64,000 nt of DNA from Pseudomonas resinovorans NBRC 106553 (GTDB lineage: Bacteria; Pseudomonadota; Gammaproteobacteria; Pseudomonadales; Pseudomonadaceae): NCBI RefSeq assembly GCF_000412695.1, contig NC_021499.1, positions 1,612,001 through 1,676,000 on the forward strand, given 5' to 3'. The stretch's first letter is position 1, and every line of letters begins with the position of its first letter. A program made the position numbers and the translations under genes. Of this stretch, positions 16,386 to 25,204 are shown one piece after another. The notes below the pieces were generated by a model that ran no database searches, was not told where the DNA came from, and saw nothing but the letters and a program-made list of their open reading frames with translations.

Positions 16386-17420
16386 ATGGCATTCACTCAC
16401 CTCCAACTCGGCGGCAGCGCCTACGAGATCGGCCGGGGCCTGGGCCAGTTCGGTCGCGACGCGGTGCATGAGCACCTGCGGCCGCTGGCCCTCTGGCGGC
16501 GCCTGGCGAGCCTGGCCGGCAGCGAGGCGGCACGCCGCATGCGGTCGGCCGTGGAGCAGCGCTTCCCACGGTACTGGCAGGAGCTCGAAGGCCTGGCCGC
16601 CGGGTTGGAACTGCCCCTGGACGAAGTCTTCCTGTGGAACTGCCGCGGCGATTTCGTCCAGTCACAGAGCGTCGATGGCTGCACCACGGTGCTCGGCCCC
16701 ACGGCGAACGGCACCCTGATCGCCCACAACGAAGATGGCCTGCCGCAACTGCGCGGGCACTGCGCCCTGGTCAGCGTCACACCGGAGCAGGGCCTGGACT
16801 TCACCTCCTTCGCCTATCCCGGTTCCATTCCCGGCCACACCTTCGCTGTGAACCGGAAGGGCCTGGTGGTGACGGTGAACAATATCCGCCCCTCCGCCAT
16901 CCCCGCCGGGTTGCCCCGGCAGGTGCTGGGTCGCGCCAGCCTGGATGCGGAGAGCATCGACGAGGCTGTGGATATCCTCTCCAGTGCGGGTCGTGGCGGC
17001 GCCTTCCACCATGCCTTGGGGCAGACCGGCAGCACTCGCCTGGTGAGCTTCGAGGGCACCTCGCAAGGGGCTTCGGTGGTGGAGGTGGCGCGCCCCTTCG
17101 GCCACTCCAACCACCTGGTACATCCGGCACTCGGCGACATCGCCCAGCGCATTACGGGCAGTTCGGGTGCGCGCCAGGCCTGCGTGGATCAAAAGCTTGC
17201 CGGCCTCGGCGAGACGCTGGACGGCGCCGCTGCACTGGCCATCCTTCGCGACACATCGGGCGGAGAGCTGCCGGTCTACCGTTGCGCGGCCGATGACCCG
17301 GACGACGAGAACACCCTGGCCACCGCGCTGTTCCTGATCGGCGCCGACGGGGTGGACTGGGCGGTATACACCGAGGCGGACACCCGCATGGCCACGTTCA
17401 GCGGACGGGTGAGCGGTTGA
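16386..17420 (+). CDS. C45-type Ntn-hydrolase (acyl-CoA:6-APA acyltransferase-like peptidase/amidase)
   Basis: This 344-residue protein of the peptidase C45 / isopenicillin N acyltransferase-like group is expected to cleave itself before a cysteine that becomes the N-terminal nucleophile. The predicted nucleophile is Cys99 in SVDGCTTVLGP. The conserved block LIAHNEDG (about 111-118) follows, and PGSIPGHTFAVNRKGLVVTVN builds the substrate pocket. The start at 16386 has AGGAAGAG upstream and lies 14 bp after the ATPase gene, so it is in the operon. It may hydrolyse an imported N-acyl amino compound, giving an amine for the aminotransferase at 12503. That link is inferred. Confidence 0.78.
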   Translation: MAFTHLQLGGSAYEIGRGLGQFGRDAVHEHLRPLALWRRLASLAGSEAARRMRSAVEQRFPRYWQELEGLAAGLELPLDEVFLWNCRGDFVQSQSVDGCTTVLGPTANGTLIAHNEDGLPQLRGHCALVSVTPEQGLDFTSFAYPGSIPGHTFAVNRKGLVVTVNNIRPSAIPAGLPRQVLGRASLDAESIDEAVDILSSAGRGGAFHHALGQTGSTRLVSFEGTSQGASVVEVARPFGHSNHLVHPALGDIAQRITGSSGARQACVDQKLAGLGETLDGAAALAILRDTSGGELPVYRCAADDPDDENTLATALFLIGADGVDWAVYTEADTRMATFSGRVSG

Positions 17421-17423
17421 TGC

Positions 17424-17448
17424 GAACCCGGCCGTCGCGGCCGGGTTC
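17424..17448. terminator. Perfect 11-bp hairpin after the C45 gene
   Basis: GAACCCGGCCG pairs with CGGCCGGGTTC around TCG, immediately after the stop codon at 17420. There is no T-run, so termination would be incomplete or Rho-assisted, allowing some read-through into the RpiR gene. Confidence 0.5.
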
Positions 17449-17502
17449 AAGGCTCGGTAGTATGGGCACCTGCCACCGGGGCGCGTCCCGGGAAACCTTC
17501 AG

Positions 17503-18411
17503 ATGGATGCTGTCATGGCGAACCCCCCAGATACCCTGGCTGGCTTGAAACTGCTGCTCGAAGCCATCGAGCGCCGGGAGGCCGACATTTCCCTTGGCAG
17601 CAGTTCGCGCCGCGTGCTCACCGCCCTGATCGAGGCGCCGCAGCGTGCAGCGGTATCGTCCATCAGTGAGCTGGCCGAACAGTTGGGGGTCAATCCGTCG
17701 ACCTTCTCGCGCCTGGCGCAGAAGCTCGGCTATGGCGGTTTCAGCAAGTTCCAGGACGTGTTCCGCCGTGAACTCACCGAGGGTCGCAGCTTCTACAGCG
17801 ACCAGGCGTCACGCCTGCTGGCGCCGGCCAACGGCAGTGGCGACAGCATCGGCCAACTGACCCGTCTCGGGCGCCAGGAAAGCGCCAACATGGCGAGCAT
17901 GATCGAACAGGTGGATTGCGCCGACTTCGATGCCACCGTCGAGTTGCTCACCAGCGCCCGCCGCGTGCGTATCCATGGCATGCGCCAGTTCAACTCCCTG
18001 GCCCTGTTCATGGCCTATGCCCTCGGCATGTTGCGTCCGGATGTGGCGCCCCTGGACGCTGCGCGCCAGGGTGTGGCCGATGCCCTGGCGCAACTGGACG
18101 AAGGCGATGTGCTGGTGGTGGCGAGCTGCTTCCCCTACACGCCGAGCGTGCTGGCCACGGCGGAAGTGGCGGCCAAGCACGGCATCAAGGTCATCGCCCT
18201 GACCGACTCCGGCAGCTCGCCCCTGGCGCGGATCGCTCGCTACAGCTTCTATGTGCCCAACCAGAGCCTGTTCTTCAGCAACAGCATGTGCGCCTTCATG
18301 CTGCTCGCCGAGGGCATCCTCAGCGCCGTGGCCAGCCGCCTGGGCGAAGCCTCGGTGGCGGCGCTCAAGCACCGCGAAGCGCTGATCACCGAGCTCAACG
18401 CCTCGCTCTGA
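17503..18411 (+). CDS. RpiR/MurR-family transcriptional regulator
   Basis: This 302-residue regulator has an N-terminal HTH_6 domain (SSISELAEQLGVNPSTFSRL, then AQKLGYGGFSKFQDVFRREL) and a C-terminal SIS sugar-isomerase-fold domain from about residue 130 (VRIHGMRQFNSLALFMAYAL, then VLVVASCFPYTP and KVIALTDSGSSPLARIA). Members usually sense phosphosugars, but those next to amino-acid transporters can sense other metabolites. ATG at 17515 is an alternative start. It closes the ABC/C45 operon and is the best candidate to bind the paired palindromes at 13880 and 14006. Confidence 0.88.
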   Translation: MDAVMANPPDTLAGLKLLLEAIERREADISLGSSSRRVLTALIEAPQRAAVSSISELAEQLGVNPSTFSRLAQKLGYGGFSKFQDVFRRELTEGRSFYSDQASRLLAPANGSGDSIGQLTRLGRQESANMASMIEQVDCADFDATVELLTSARRVRIHGMRQFNSLALFMAYALGMLRPDVAPLDAARQGVADALAQLDEGDVLVVASCFPYTPSVLATAEVAAKHGIKVIALTDSGSSPLARIARYSFYVPNQSLFFSNSMCAFMLLAEGILSAVASRLGEASVAALKHREALITELNASL

Positions 18412-18455
18412 CGCCTGTCCATTGCACGAATACACCGCCCTTTAGGGGGAAACTC

Positions 18456-18515
18456 GTAGCCCGGATGAAATCCGGGAGCGGCGGTCGGATTTTTCCCGGA
18501 TTTCATCCGGGCTAC
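18456..18515. repeat. REP element (GTAGCCCGGAT type)
   Basis: GTAGCCCGGATGAAATCCGGG and its near-complement CCCGGATTTCATCCGGGCTAC form a 60-bp dyad of the same type as the 2054-2503 array. Confidence 0.88.
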
Positions 18516-18581
18516 GGACCTGTGACGCACTGCTGCATCGCGAATGAATTCGCTCCTACGGTGCGGTGCGTCCTTCAGCCA

Positions 18582-18675
18582 CGTAGGATGGGTTGAGCCT
18601 GCGATACCCATGCTGCCTGTGGAAGCTGATGGGTATCGCTCCGCTCAAGCGGAACGCCGCCCGTCACATCCTACG
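18582..18675. repeat. GTAGGATGGGT-bounded dispersed repeat
   Basis: CGTAGGATGGG opens and CATCCTACG closes this unit. Inside are GATACCCATGC, GATGGGTATCGCTCCGCTCA and a short dyad. A related unit lies at 37995-38112. This is a dispersed Pseudomonas repeat in the sense of a long imperfect hairpin. Confidence 0.75.
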
Positions 18676-18732
18676 AATGTCATCCTGATGGCCTTGCAGC
18701 TCAATCGTCACAGGCAGAGCCGATGACTCATG

Positions 18733-18753
18733 ACCACGTCCCAAGGACGTGGT
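18733..18753. terminator. Perfect 9-bp hairpin ACCACGTCC/GGACGTGGT
   Basis: The stem has a CAA loop and is followed by TTTCCC. It lies between the convergent RpiR and DUF4157 genes and may act as a weak terminator for either. Confidence 0.45.
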
Positions 18754-18797
18754 TTCCCTAGTTCAAATGAATTCGCCCCTACTGCCCGGTGCGTCCT

Positions 18798-18822
18798 GTA
18801 GGAGCGACTTCAGTCGCGATGA
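18798..18822. repeat. GTAGGAGCGACTTCAGTCGC REP overlapping a gene end
   Basis: GTAGGAGCGACTTCAGTCGCGATGA is a classic Pseudomonas REP-like dyad (GCGACT/AGTCGC). It includes the stop codon and last codons of the DUF4157 gene. Confidence 0.7.
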
Positions 18823-19448
18823 GTTCCCGCAGCAGGTTGCTGGCCGGCACTGCTCACCACCGTGGGCCTGAGGGCCCGCGCCACTTCGACCTGGATCTTG
18901 TAGGCCGGCGCTTCCACGGCGTTGAAGTCGCGGGTGTAGCGCAGGGCGAAGTCCTGCACGCCCCAGTCCAGGTACTGCTGCACGTGCTTGAGTTCGTGGG
19001 CCCAGAGGGCGACGTTGTCCTGGGCGTCCTGCGGGTTGCGGAAGACGATCACGTCCACCAGGGTCACCGCTTCCACATCGGGGTTCTGCATCAGCGTGTT
19101 GGCCGCGTTGAGCTCGCCATCGATGCCCACCTTGTAGCGCACGGTGTCCAGCACCCGCAGGTCGTAGTAAGGCTCCAGCTGCGCGCGGATGTGCAGCGGA
19201 ATGGGCTGTATCTGCCCGCTGGCGAGGTTGTTGCGCGACTGCACTATCCACTGCTGCAGGCTGCCGGCGGCTACGCGGTTGACGTTCTCCAGCAGCGGCG
19301 CCATGTCACCTTCGCCGCCCGGCGCGCAGAAGCAGGTCACCATGCACACCTGGGTTTGCCCGGCGGGGCAGGCGAGGGCGGCGGTGGAGACGAAGGACAG
19401 GGCGAGCAAGGTCTGGGCAAGCAGCGAACGCGGGGATACAGCGAGCAA
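18810..19448 (-). CDS. DUF4157-type secreted protein with HExxH motif
   Basis: This 212-residue protein has a signal peptide over about residues 1-26 (SLLAQTLLALSFVSTAALA followed by Cys). The segment LWAHELKHVQQYLDWGVQDF contains HELKH, a zincin-like HExxH, as in DUF4157 proteins. I place the start at a TTG (19446-19448) because CCGGGAGG lies five bases upstream, and no ATG with a ribosome site precedes the signal peptide. There are three closely spaced cysteines just after the signal (CPAGQTQVCMVTCFC). Proteolytic activity is not shown. The last codons lie inside a REP element, so the C-terminus may vary among strains. Confidence 0.72.
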   Translation of the reverse strand: MLAVSPRSLLAQTLLALSFVSTAALACPAGQTQVCMVTCFCAPGGEGDMAPLLENVNRVAAGSLQQWIVQSRNNLASGQIQPIPLHIRAQLEPYYDLRVLDTVRYKVGIDGELNAANTLMQNPDVEAVTLVDVIVFRNPQDAQDNVALWAHELKHVQQYLDWGVQDFALRYTRDFNAVEAPAYKIQVEVARALRPTVVSSAGQQPAAGTHRD

Positions 19449-19535
19449 GTGGGCCTCCCGGAGGCACTGACGGAGCGCGCCATTATGGACAGCGGCGGCG
19501 GGGATTGGTTGCGCCATCCCCGCCCGGCCGTCGGC

Positions 19536-20843
19536 TCAGTCCTCGTCGTTGAGGTAGCTGACCTGGCGCAGGTCGGGCAGCAGCAGGCAGACCACCAGGG
19601 CCACGCCGCACATGACCGACACATAGATATAGAAGTACTCCTCGACGCCGAGGCTCTTCAGCCCGAGGGCCACGTACTCCGCCGAGCCGCCGAAGATGGC
19701 GTTGCCCACCGCATAGGACAGGCCGACGCCGAGGGCGCGGATCTGTGCCGGGAACATCTCCGATTTGATCAGCCCGCTGATGGAGGTGTAGAGGCTGACG
19801 ATGGCCAGCGCGAGGATGATCAGGCCGAAGGCGGCGTAGGGGCTGGTGACGGTCTTCAGCGCCGAGAGGATCGGCCAGGTGCAGAGCATGCCCAGGGCGC
19901 CGAACCAGAGCATCGAGGTCTTGCGCCCGATGCGGTCGGACAGCGCGCCGAACAGCGGCTGCAGGCACATGTAGACGAGCAGCGCGAAGGTCATCACGCC
20001 GCTGGCCGTCCGGGTGTCCATGCCGGCGGTGTTCACCAGGTATTTCTGCATGTAGGTGGTGAAGGTGTAGAAAATCAGCGAGCCGCCGGCGGTGAAGCCC
20101 AGCACGGTGAAGAAGGCGCGCTTGTGGTGGCGGAACAGCTCGCCCAGGGTGCCGGACTCCTTGCGGTTGAGGTTCTCCGCCTTGGCCGTTTCGTTCAGCG
20201 AGCGACGCATGTAGAAGGCGATCACCGCGGTCGCCGCGCCCACCACGAAGGGAATGCGCCAGCCCCAGTCGCGCAGCTGCTCGTTGCTCAGCAACTGCTG
20301 CAGGATCACCACCACCAGCACCGCCAGCAGTTGGCCTCCGATCAGGGTCACGTACTGGAAGGAGGCGAAGAAGCCGCGCTGGCCCTTGAGCGCCACCTCG
20401 CTCATGTAGGTGGCGCTGGTGCCGTACTCGCCGCCCACCGAAAGCCCCTGGAACAGGCGCGCCGCCAGCAACAGCATTGGGGCCAGCACGCCGATGCGCT
20501 CATAGGTGGGCATCAGCGCGATGGCCAGCGAGCCGCCGCACATCATCAGCACCGAGATCATCATTGCCGTCTTGCGACCCTTCTTGTCGGCGATACGGCC
20601 GAACATCCAGCCGCCGATGGGGCGCATCAGGAAGCCGGCGGCGAACACCCCGGCGGTATTGAGCAATTGCACCGTAGGGTTGTCGGACGGGAAGAAGGCG
20701 TGGGCGAAGTAGATGGCGGTGAAGGCGTAGACGTAGAAGTCGAACCACTCCACCAGGTTGCCTGATGACGCGCCGACGATGGCGAGGATGCGCGTACGGC
20801 GTTCTTCGGCTGAATACTGCGGTATCGAGGCGGGTGCGTTCAT
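19536..20843 (-). CDS. kgtP: KgtP-like alpha-ketoglutarate/dicarboxylate MHS permease
   Basis: This 435-residue proton symporter has twelve helices. It begins [20 protein letters not shown] and has [20 protein letters not shown], then the loop [14 protein letters not shown] and [20 protein letters not shown], all strongly KgtP-like. I chose the ATG at 20841-20843 with GGGAG nearby; an upstream extension has no ribosome site. KgtP imports 2-oxoglutarate; related MHS permeases carry other dicarboxylates, so the substrate is likely but not proven. It stands alone on the minus strand. Confidence 0.82.
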   Translation of the reverse strand: MNAPASIPQYSAEERRTRILAIVGASSGNLVEWFDFYVYAFTAIYFAHAFFPSDNPTVQLLNTAGVFAAGFLMRPIGGWMFGRIADKKGRKTAMMISVLMMCGGSLAIALMPTYERIGVLAPMLLLAARLFQGLSVGGEYGTSATYMSEVALKGQRGFFASFQYVTLIGGQLLAVLVVVILQQLLSNEQLRDWGWRIPFVVGAATAVIAFYMRRSLNETAKAENLNRKESGTLGELFRHHKRAFFTVLGFTAGGSLIFYTFTTYMQKYLVNTAGMDTRTASGVMTFALLVYMCLQPLFGALSDRIGRKTSMLWFGALGMLCTWPILSALKTVTSPYAAFGLIILALAIVSLYTSISGLIKSEMFPAQIRALGVGLSYAVGNAIFGGSAEYVALGLKSLGVEEYFYIYVSVMCGVALVVCLLLPDLRQVSYLNDED

Positions 20844-21045
20844 GGCGTCTCCCTTGCAGGACTGCGACCGGTTTCCGGGCCCGCGCCGACGGCACAGGGT
20901 GGAAATATTTTGAAACATTATAGGTCGCGAAGGTTCCCCGAGAGGGTTGGGCGTTGCACCGGGATTGCCCCTGGCCCTTGCCACAAGAGCGGCGGCAGGT
21001 AACCGTGGCAACCTGGACAGCATCGAACCGAAGGAGACTATGACC

Positions 21046-21531
21046 ATGCAACCAACCAGCACCTACCCATTATCCGAACCACGCTTCGAGCAGGGCGACG
21101 AGCTGTTGATCGCCGGGCTCGGCGAGCGTTTCAGCGCCGGCAAGACCCAGGGCATAGTCGACCTCTGGCAGCGCTTCGTGCCTTACATCGGTCGGGTGCC
21201 GGGGCAGCAGGGCCATGAGACCTTCGGTCTGTGCCACAGCCCGGACGGGGAGGGCGGATTCGAGTACCTCGCCGGCGTGCGGGTCAGCCGCACCGATGAG
21301 CTGCCCAGCGGTTTCACCCACCAACGGCTGCCGGCTCGGCGCTATCTGGTGTTTCGTCACCAGGGCCCTGTTAACAGCATCCATGAAACCTTCGCCGCGA
21401 TCTTCCAGCGCTGGTTGCCGCAATCCGGACTGCAGGCGGCGGATGCACCGGAGTTCGAGTACTACAGCGCTGATTTCGACCCCGTGGCCGGCACCGGTTG
21501 GGTCGAGGTCTGGGTGCCGTTGAACGACTGA
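21046..21531 (+). CDS. GyrI-like / AraC effector-binding domain protein
   Basis: This 161-residue stand-alone effector-binding domain (BmrR C-terminal / GyrI-like fold) has the pattern [40 protein letters not shown] and the late [20 protein letters not shown]. No DNA-binding part is present. The ATG at 21046 is preferred over 21040 because AAGGAG (21031-21036) then has a nine-base spacing. Such proteins bind hydrophobic or cationic small molecules; some inhibit gyrase, others hydrolyse toxic ligands. Its role here is unknown. Confidence 0.75.
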   Translation: MQPTSTYPLSEPRFEQGDELLIAGLGERFSAGKTQGIVDLWQRFVPYIGRVPGQQGHETFGLCHSPDGEGGFEYLAGVRVSRTDELPSGFTHQRLPARRYLVFRHQGPVNSIHETFAAIFQRWLPQSGLQAADAPEFEYYSADFDPVAGTGWVEVWVPLND

Positions 21532-21596
21532 TGGGGAAGACTGCCGGGGGCTGGCGAGCCTACACTTGGGCCTTTCCGCAAGGTCCCCGCCCATCG

Positions 21597-22367
21597 ATGC
21601 CGATCCCGTTGGCCCAATACGCTTGCCGAGTGCCGTACCTGGTCGCGCTGTTGCTCATGGTTTTCTGGCCGCAGATCGGCCGCACCGCCGAACAGTTGGA
21701 GTACCGCGTCGGCGTGGAGCAGGTGGACTACTACCCGATCTTCTCCGCCGTGCCGCCGGACAACCAGTACCGTGGCTACGCCCGCGACCTGCTGGACCTG
21801 TTCGCCGCCCACGAGAAACTGCGCTTCACCTACGTGGCGCTGCCGGTGCGACGGCTGTTCCATGCCTACTGGGCCGGCCAGCTCGACCTGGTCTTCCCGG
21901 ACAGCCCGCGCTGGGACGTGGCGCACAAGCCGAGCGGCATCACCTACTCGCAGCCGGTGCTGCAGTTCCAGGACGCCATGCTGGTGCTGCCGCAGCGCCG
22001 GGGCGAGCCGCGCGAGCGCTTCCAGCGGCTCGGTTTCGTCCGTGGCTTCACACCCTGGAAGTTCCAGGAGGAAATCGCCGCCGGGCAGGTGGTGATCAAG
22101 GAAGCGCCCAATCCCGAAGGGCTGATCCACATGGCCCTGTCCGGCTACATCGACGCCGCCAACATGGCGCGGCAGGTGGCGCGCTTTCACCTGAGGCACC
22201 AGGGCCGGGAAGGCGGCCTGGTGGTGGAGCCCTCCCTGCTGCCGCTGACCGACAGCTATTACCACCTCTCCAGCATTCGCCACCCGGAGCTGATACGCCG
22301 CTTCGACGCCTTCCTCCAGCGTGAGCGGCAGGCGGTGGAGGCGTTGAAGGCGAAGTACGAACTCTGA
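21597..22367 (+). CDS. Periplasmic solute-binding-like protein (SBP family 3 fold)
   Basis: This 256-residue protein has an N-terminal hydrophobic signal (YLVALLLMVFWPQIGRTAEQ). The body resembles stand-alone family-3 binding proteins: PPDNQYRGYARDLLDLFAAH, LPVRRLFHAYWAGQLDLVFP, and later KEAPNPEGLIHMALSGYIDA. No permease or ATPase is adjacent. Orphan proteins of this type are common in Pseudomonas and their roles are mostly unknown. The start lacks a strong ribosome site. It begins 65 bp after the GyrI-like gene and may be co-transcribed. Confidence 0.65.
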   Translation: MPIPLAQYACRVPYLVALLLMVFWPQIGRTAEQLEYRVGVEQVDYYPIFSAVPPDNQYRGYARDLLDLFAAHEKLRFTYVALPVRRLFHAYWAGQLDLVFPDSPRWDVAHKPSGITYSQPVLQFQDAMLVLPQRRGEPRERFQRLGFVRGFTPWKFQEEIAAGQVVIKEAPNPEGLIHMALSGYIDAANMARQVARFHLRHQGREGGLVVEPSLLPLTDSYYHLSSIRHPELIRRFDAFLQRERQAVEALKAKYEL

Positions 22368-22794
22368 GCCCTCGGGTAACACCGGCAAGCCGCGTTGTAA
22401 CGCCAGCCGGGGCTTTCGGGGGTTCCTGGGGGAAATCCCTCTTTCTGTCTATCCCTCGCGTCCGCCGGGTTTATCCAGCCGGTCCCGGATTGACGATGGG
22501 CTGTTTCCTTCAGTGGCAGTTGCCGCTGCCCACTGGTGTCCAACGTCCGGCTCCCGGCCGTCTCGCCTTGGTGCGACCGGCGGCCGGCCATGGGCCTGCC
22601 AATCCTGCGGGACGAGGTGCAACGCAGGCGGGGCGGCCCTCGGACCCACCTGAATGGCCACAAACTCCGCCATCGCTATCCCCGCTTTCCTGGTCCGTCT
22701 GCTGGCGCGTGCGCTGGCATGGCACTTGCTGCCAGGAGTCACCACGCGCCATCAGAGCGCGCATGACAAGAGCGAAATTGATGGGTGCCCTGTG
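22368..22794. other. 427-bp gap before the AraC/XylS-type gene, with a sigma-54-like site
   Basis: No gene is supported; long frames here are Arg/Pro-rich shadows. The right end has TGGCAT-N5-TTGCT at 22715-22730, a near-consensus -24/-12 pattern, about 65 bp before the ATG at 22795. The rest shows nothing recognisable. Confidence 0.5.
22715..22730 (+). promoter_or_regulatory. Possible sigma-54 (-24/-12) promoter
   Basis: TGGCATGGCACTTGCT fits TGGCAC-N5-TTGCW with one mismatch (T for C) and correct GG-GC spacing. No enhancer-binding protein gene is near, so this is weak evidence. Confidence 0.3.
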
Positions 22795-23808
22795 ATGATG
22801 AGCAAGCCTGAAGCGCATGTGAGCGATATCCGTGTGAAGCATTTCGACCTGGCCGGTGCCCAGGCCTGGATGGCGGATGTGTGTGGGCCCCATTGGCTGA
22901 AGGCCACGGCCCCGCAGCGGGTCCGTTTCCAGCACAACGGCAGTGTGTTGCGCTCGACGGCGACCACCCTGGGGTTCGTCGAATACGGCACCGATGTGAC
23001 GGTAGGTGTCGGGGCGGAAGACGGGCTGGATTGCTACAGCCTGAGCCTGCCCCAGTCCGGCGAGCAGGAGGTGCTGGCCGGTGGGCGGGCGCTGAGTTCC
23101 GATCGCGACCGGGGGGTGATCCTGTCGCCCTACGGTGCCCAGGAACTGAACATCGGTGGCGACTGCCGCCAGTTGCATGTGGCGATTCCCCGGCAGGCCG
23201 TGGAACAGGGCCTGGAGGACCTGATCCAGAGGCGTATGGATGCGCCCCTTCTGTTCGAGCCGGTGATCGATGCCGTCAACGGCGCCTCCGGTTCCTGGTG
23301 GCGCATGGTCCGCCACCTCGCCGAAGACTTGCACCGCAGCCACGAGCTCTATGGCCAGGCCGGTTTCACCCGCGATCTGGAACATGCCCTGGTGAAGGGC
23401 CTGATCCTGGCCCAGCCGAACAACTACAGCGCCGAGCTGTTTGGCAGCCAGGAACTCAAGCTGCCGCACTTCCTGGTGCGGGCGAGGGAGTTCATCCATC
23501 GCCATGCCCGCGAGGATATCGGCCTGGCGGATATCGAGGAGGCTTCGGGGGTGTCCCGCTCCAAGCTGTTCGATAGCTTCAGTCGCTACCTCGGCCTGCC
23601 ACCCATGGCCTACCTGAAGAAACACCGCCTGGCTGCGGTGCGCCAGCAGTTACTGGAGGACGGCAGTGCCCGCAACATCTCCGCTATCGCCATGGGCTGG
23701 GGCTTTACCCACCTGGGGCGCTTCTCCTGCGAGTACCGCAAGCTCTTCGACGAGTCGCCGAGCATGACGCTGCAACGGCAGCTGGCGCGGCGGGGCAGGG
23801 CGCACTGA
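22795..23808 (+). CDS. AraC/XylS-family regulator, likely activator of the quinolone operon
   Basis: This 337-residue regulator has an AraC_binding_2-type N-terminal half (RFQHNGSVLRSTATTLGFVE, then GVILSPYGAQELNIGGDCRQ). The AraC helix-turn-helix pair runs from residue 225: LPHFLVRAREFIHRHAREDI, GLADIEEASGVSRSKLFDSF and RNISAIAMGWGFTHLGRFSC, ending FDESPSM. This is the XylS/AntR/BenR style found with aromatic catabolism. Starts at 22795 and 22798 are equivalent; an upstream extension is unlikely. It is convergent with the Qdo operon and is the only regulator near it, so it probably activates that operon from the promoter near 28.4 kb. Confidence 0.85.
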   Translation: MMSKPEAHVSDIRVKHFDLAGAQAWMADVCGPHWLKATAPQRVRFQHNGSVLRSTATTLGFVEYGTDVTVGVGAEDGLDCYSLSLPQSGEQEVLAGGRALSSDRDRGVILSPYGAQELNIGGDCRQLHVAIPRQAVEQGLEDLIQRRMDAPLLFEPVIDAVNGASGSWWRMVRHLAEDLHRSHELYGQAGFTRDLEHALVKGLILAQPNNYSAELFGSQELKLPHFLVRAREFIHRHAREDIGLADIEEASGVSRSKLFDSFSRYLGLPPMAYLKKHRLAAVRQQLLEDGSARNISAIAMGWGFTHLGRFSCEYRKLFDESPSMTLQRQLARRGRAH

Positions 23809-24011
23809 GGGGGTAGCGCAGCGCCGGCGTCCCTTGGTAACGCCAAGGGGCGCCGTTCGATCGGGGGGAAACAAGACCCTGGGGTCATGGCCCGGATGGC
23901 GGTCGGAAGGTCACGACTTCCGGTTGTCATCCAGGCCATGACGGGTGGCGAGGTGCGTACCGGACAGACCCGTGAAGCCCGCCACGTACCTCGTCGCACC
24001 CTGGCCCAGGT

Positions 24012-25181
24012 TCAGTTGGCCGCCAGGCGCACCGGTTGCCCCGGACGTTGCGTGCCGGTGGGCTGGCTCTGGGCGGCGCGGAGTATCTGGCTGCGTACCC
24101 AGGGATCGGCCATGCCGTGGTGGATGATGCGGCTGCGCGCATCGTCCGGCAGCACCGACACTTCGCCGTACAGGCATGACCAGCGCTGGCAGTGCTCGGC
24201 CAGCTCCCGCTCATGGGCTTCCCAGGCCTGCAGGCGTTCGGGGATGTCGCGGCGGTCCTCCAGGTCTTCGAGGAAGGTGGCCAGGGCCAGCCCGCTCTGC
24301 ATCGCCATGCCACCACCCTGGCCGAGGTTCGGCGGTTGGGCGTGGGCGGCGTCGCCGATCAGCGCGGTGCGTCCGGCGGACCAGGCTTTCACCTTGACGA
24401 TGCTGTAGGGCGCCCAGGGCAGCAGGGTATCGACGCGCTCGATCAGGTGCGCCCAGTGGGGGAAGGAGGCAATCCAGGCGGCCTTGTCCAGGGGGCTGGC
24501 CTTGCCCGCCAGGTCGTCCTTCTGGCAGGTGAAGGCCAGGTAGATCTCGTGGCGGTTGAGGGGGGTGATCAGCAGCCGGCGCGACCCGCTCCAGAGCTCG
24601 ATGTACTTGCCCTGGCCATCGAAGCCGAGGTCTTCCTGGGTGCCGGGAATAATGGCGCGCAGGGCGCCTTCATCGGTCTGCTGGTGGAAGAGTTCGAGGC
24701 CGAGGGCGCGGCGCACGGCCGACCACACGCCGTCGGCGCCAATGGCCAGGTCCGCCTGCGCGCTGCGGGCACCGGCGAAGTGCAGGTCGCCGGCGGCACC
24801 GGCGCCTATCACCTCGGCGCCGGTGCGGATCTCCACCCCGGCGCGCAACGCCGCGTCGCGCAGGCCGTTGAGCAGGTCCTTGCGCGCCACCGTCACCAGG
24901 CGCACCGAAGGCGGGAAGTCGCCCGGGTCGATGACCTGGTTGTTGCGGTCCCGTTGTTCCATGGCGCGGCCGTGGAAGGAATCCCGGGAAACCACCTGCG
25001 CACCGATGGCATCGAGGATGCGCAGGCCGTTCTCCCAGATATAGATGCCGGACCCGGAGGCCCGCAGTTCGTGCTGGCGTTCGTACACGGTCACCGACCA
25101 GCCGCGTTGGGCCAGCGCGGTTGCCGCCGTCAGGCCGCCGAAACCGCCGCCGGCGATGATCGCCTTGAAAGCGTTGGACAT
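24012..25181 (-). CDS. FAD-dependent aromatic monooxygenase, probable 4(1H)-quinolone 3-hydroxylase
   Basis: This 389-residue class A flavoprotein hydroxylase has the FAD-binding GGGFGG at residues 10-15. A DG motif in AIGADGVWSAVRRAL and the GD motif ALIGDAAHAQPPNLGQGGGM follow. It is the last gene of the operon, 23 bp after qdo. In the known pathway 1H-4-oxoquinoline is hydroxylated at C3 by an NADH/FAD monooxygenase, giving the substrate of Qdo, and this gene is the obvious candidate. The AqdB hydroxylase of alkylquinolone degraders is a family precedent. The exact substrate, unsubstituted or 2-alkyl quinolone, cannot be read from sequence. Confidence 0.82.
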   Translation of the reverse strand: MSNAFKAIIAGGGFGGLTAATALAQRGWSVTVYERQHELRASGSGIYIWENGLRILDAIGAQVVSRDSFHGRAMEQRDRNNQVIDPGDFPPSVRLVTVARKDLLNGLRDAALRAGVEIRTGAEVIGAGAAGDLHFAGARSAQADLAIGADGVWSAVRRALGLELFHQQTDEGALRAIIPGTQEDLGFDGQGKYIELWSGSRRLLITPLNRHEIYLAFTCQKDDLAGKASPLDKAAWIASFPHWAHLIERVDTLLPWAPYSIVKVKAWSAGRTALIGDAAHAQPPNLGQGGGMAMQSGLALATFLEDLEDRRDIPERLQAWEAHERELAEHCQRWSCLYGEVSVLPDDARSRIIHHGMADPWVRSQILRAAQSQPTGTQRPGQPVRLAAN

Positions 25182-25204
25182 GGAGTGCTCCTGGTATCGG
25201 TCAG

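Larger units (their letters stand above)
18412..18809. repeat. 398-bp intergenic repeat cluster
   Basis: The gap contains no supported gene. It is almost fully made of separate dyad elements: a REP at 18456, a second-type REP at 18538, a 94-bp GTAGGATGGG-bounded unit at 18582, a hairpin at 18733 and half-REPs at 18770 and 18798. It lies between two convergent genes, a common place for such elements. Confidence 0.8.

Noticed and set aside
22654..22794. N-terminal extension of the AraC/XylS-type regulator
   Set aside because: The extra 47 codons have no family similarity and no ribosome site, and overlap the possible promoter; ATG 22795 gives a normal length.
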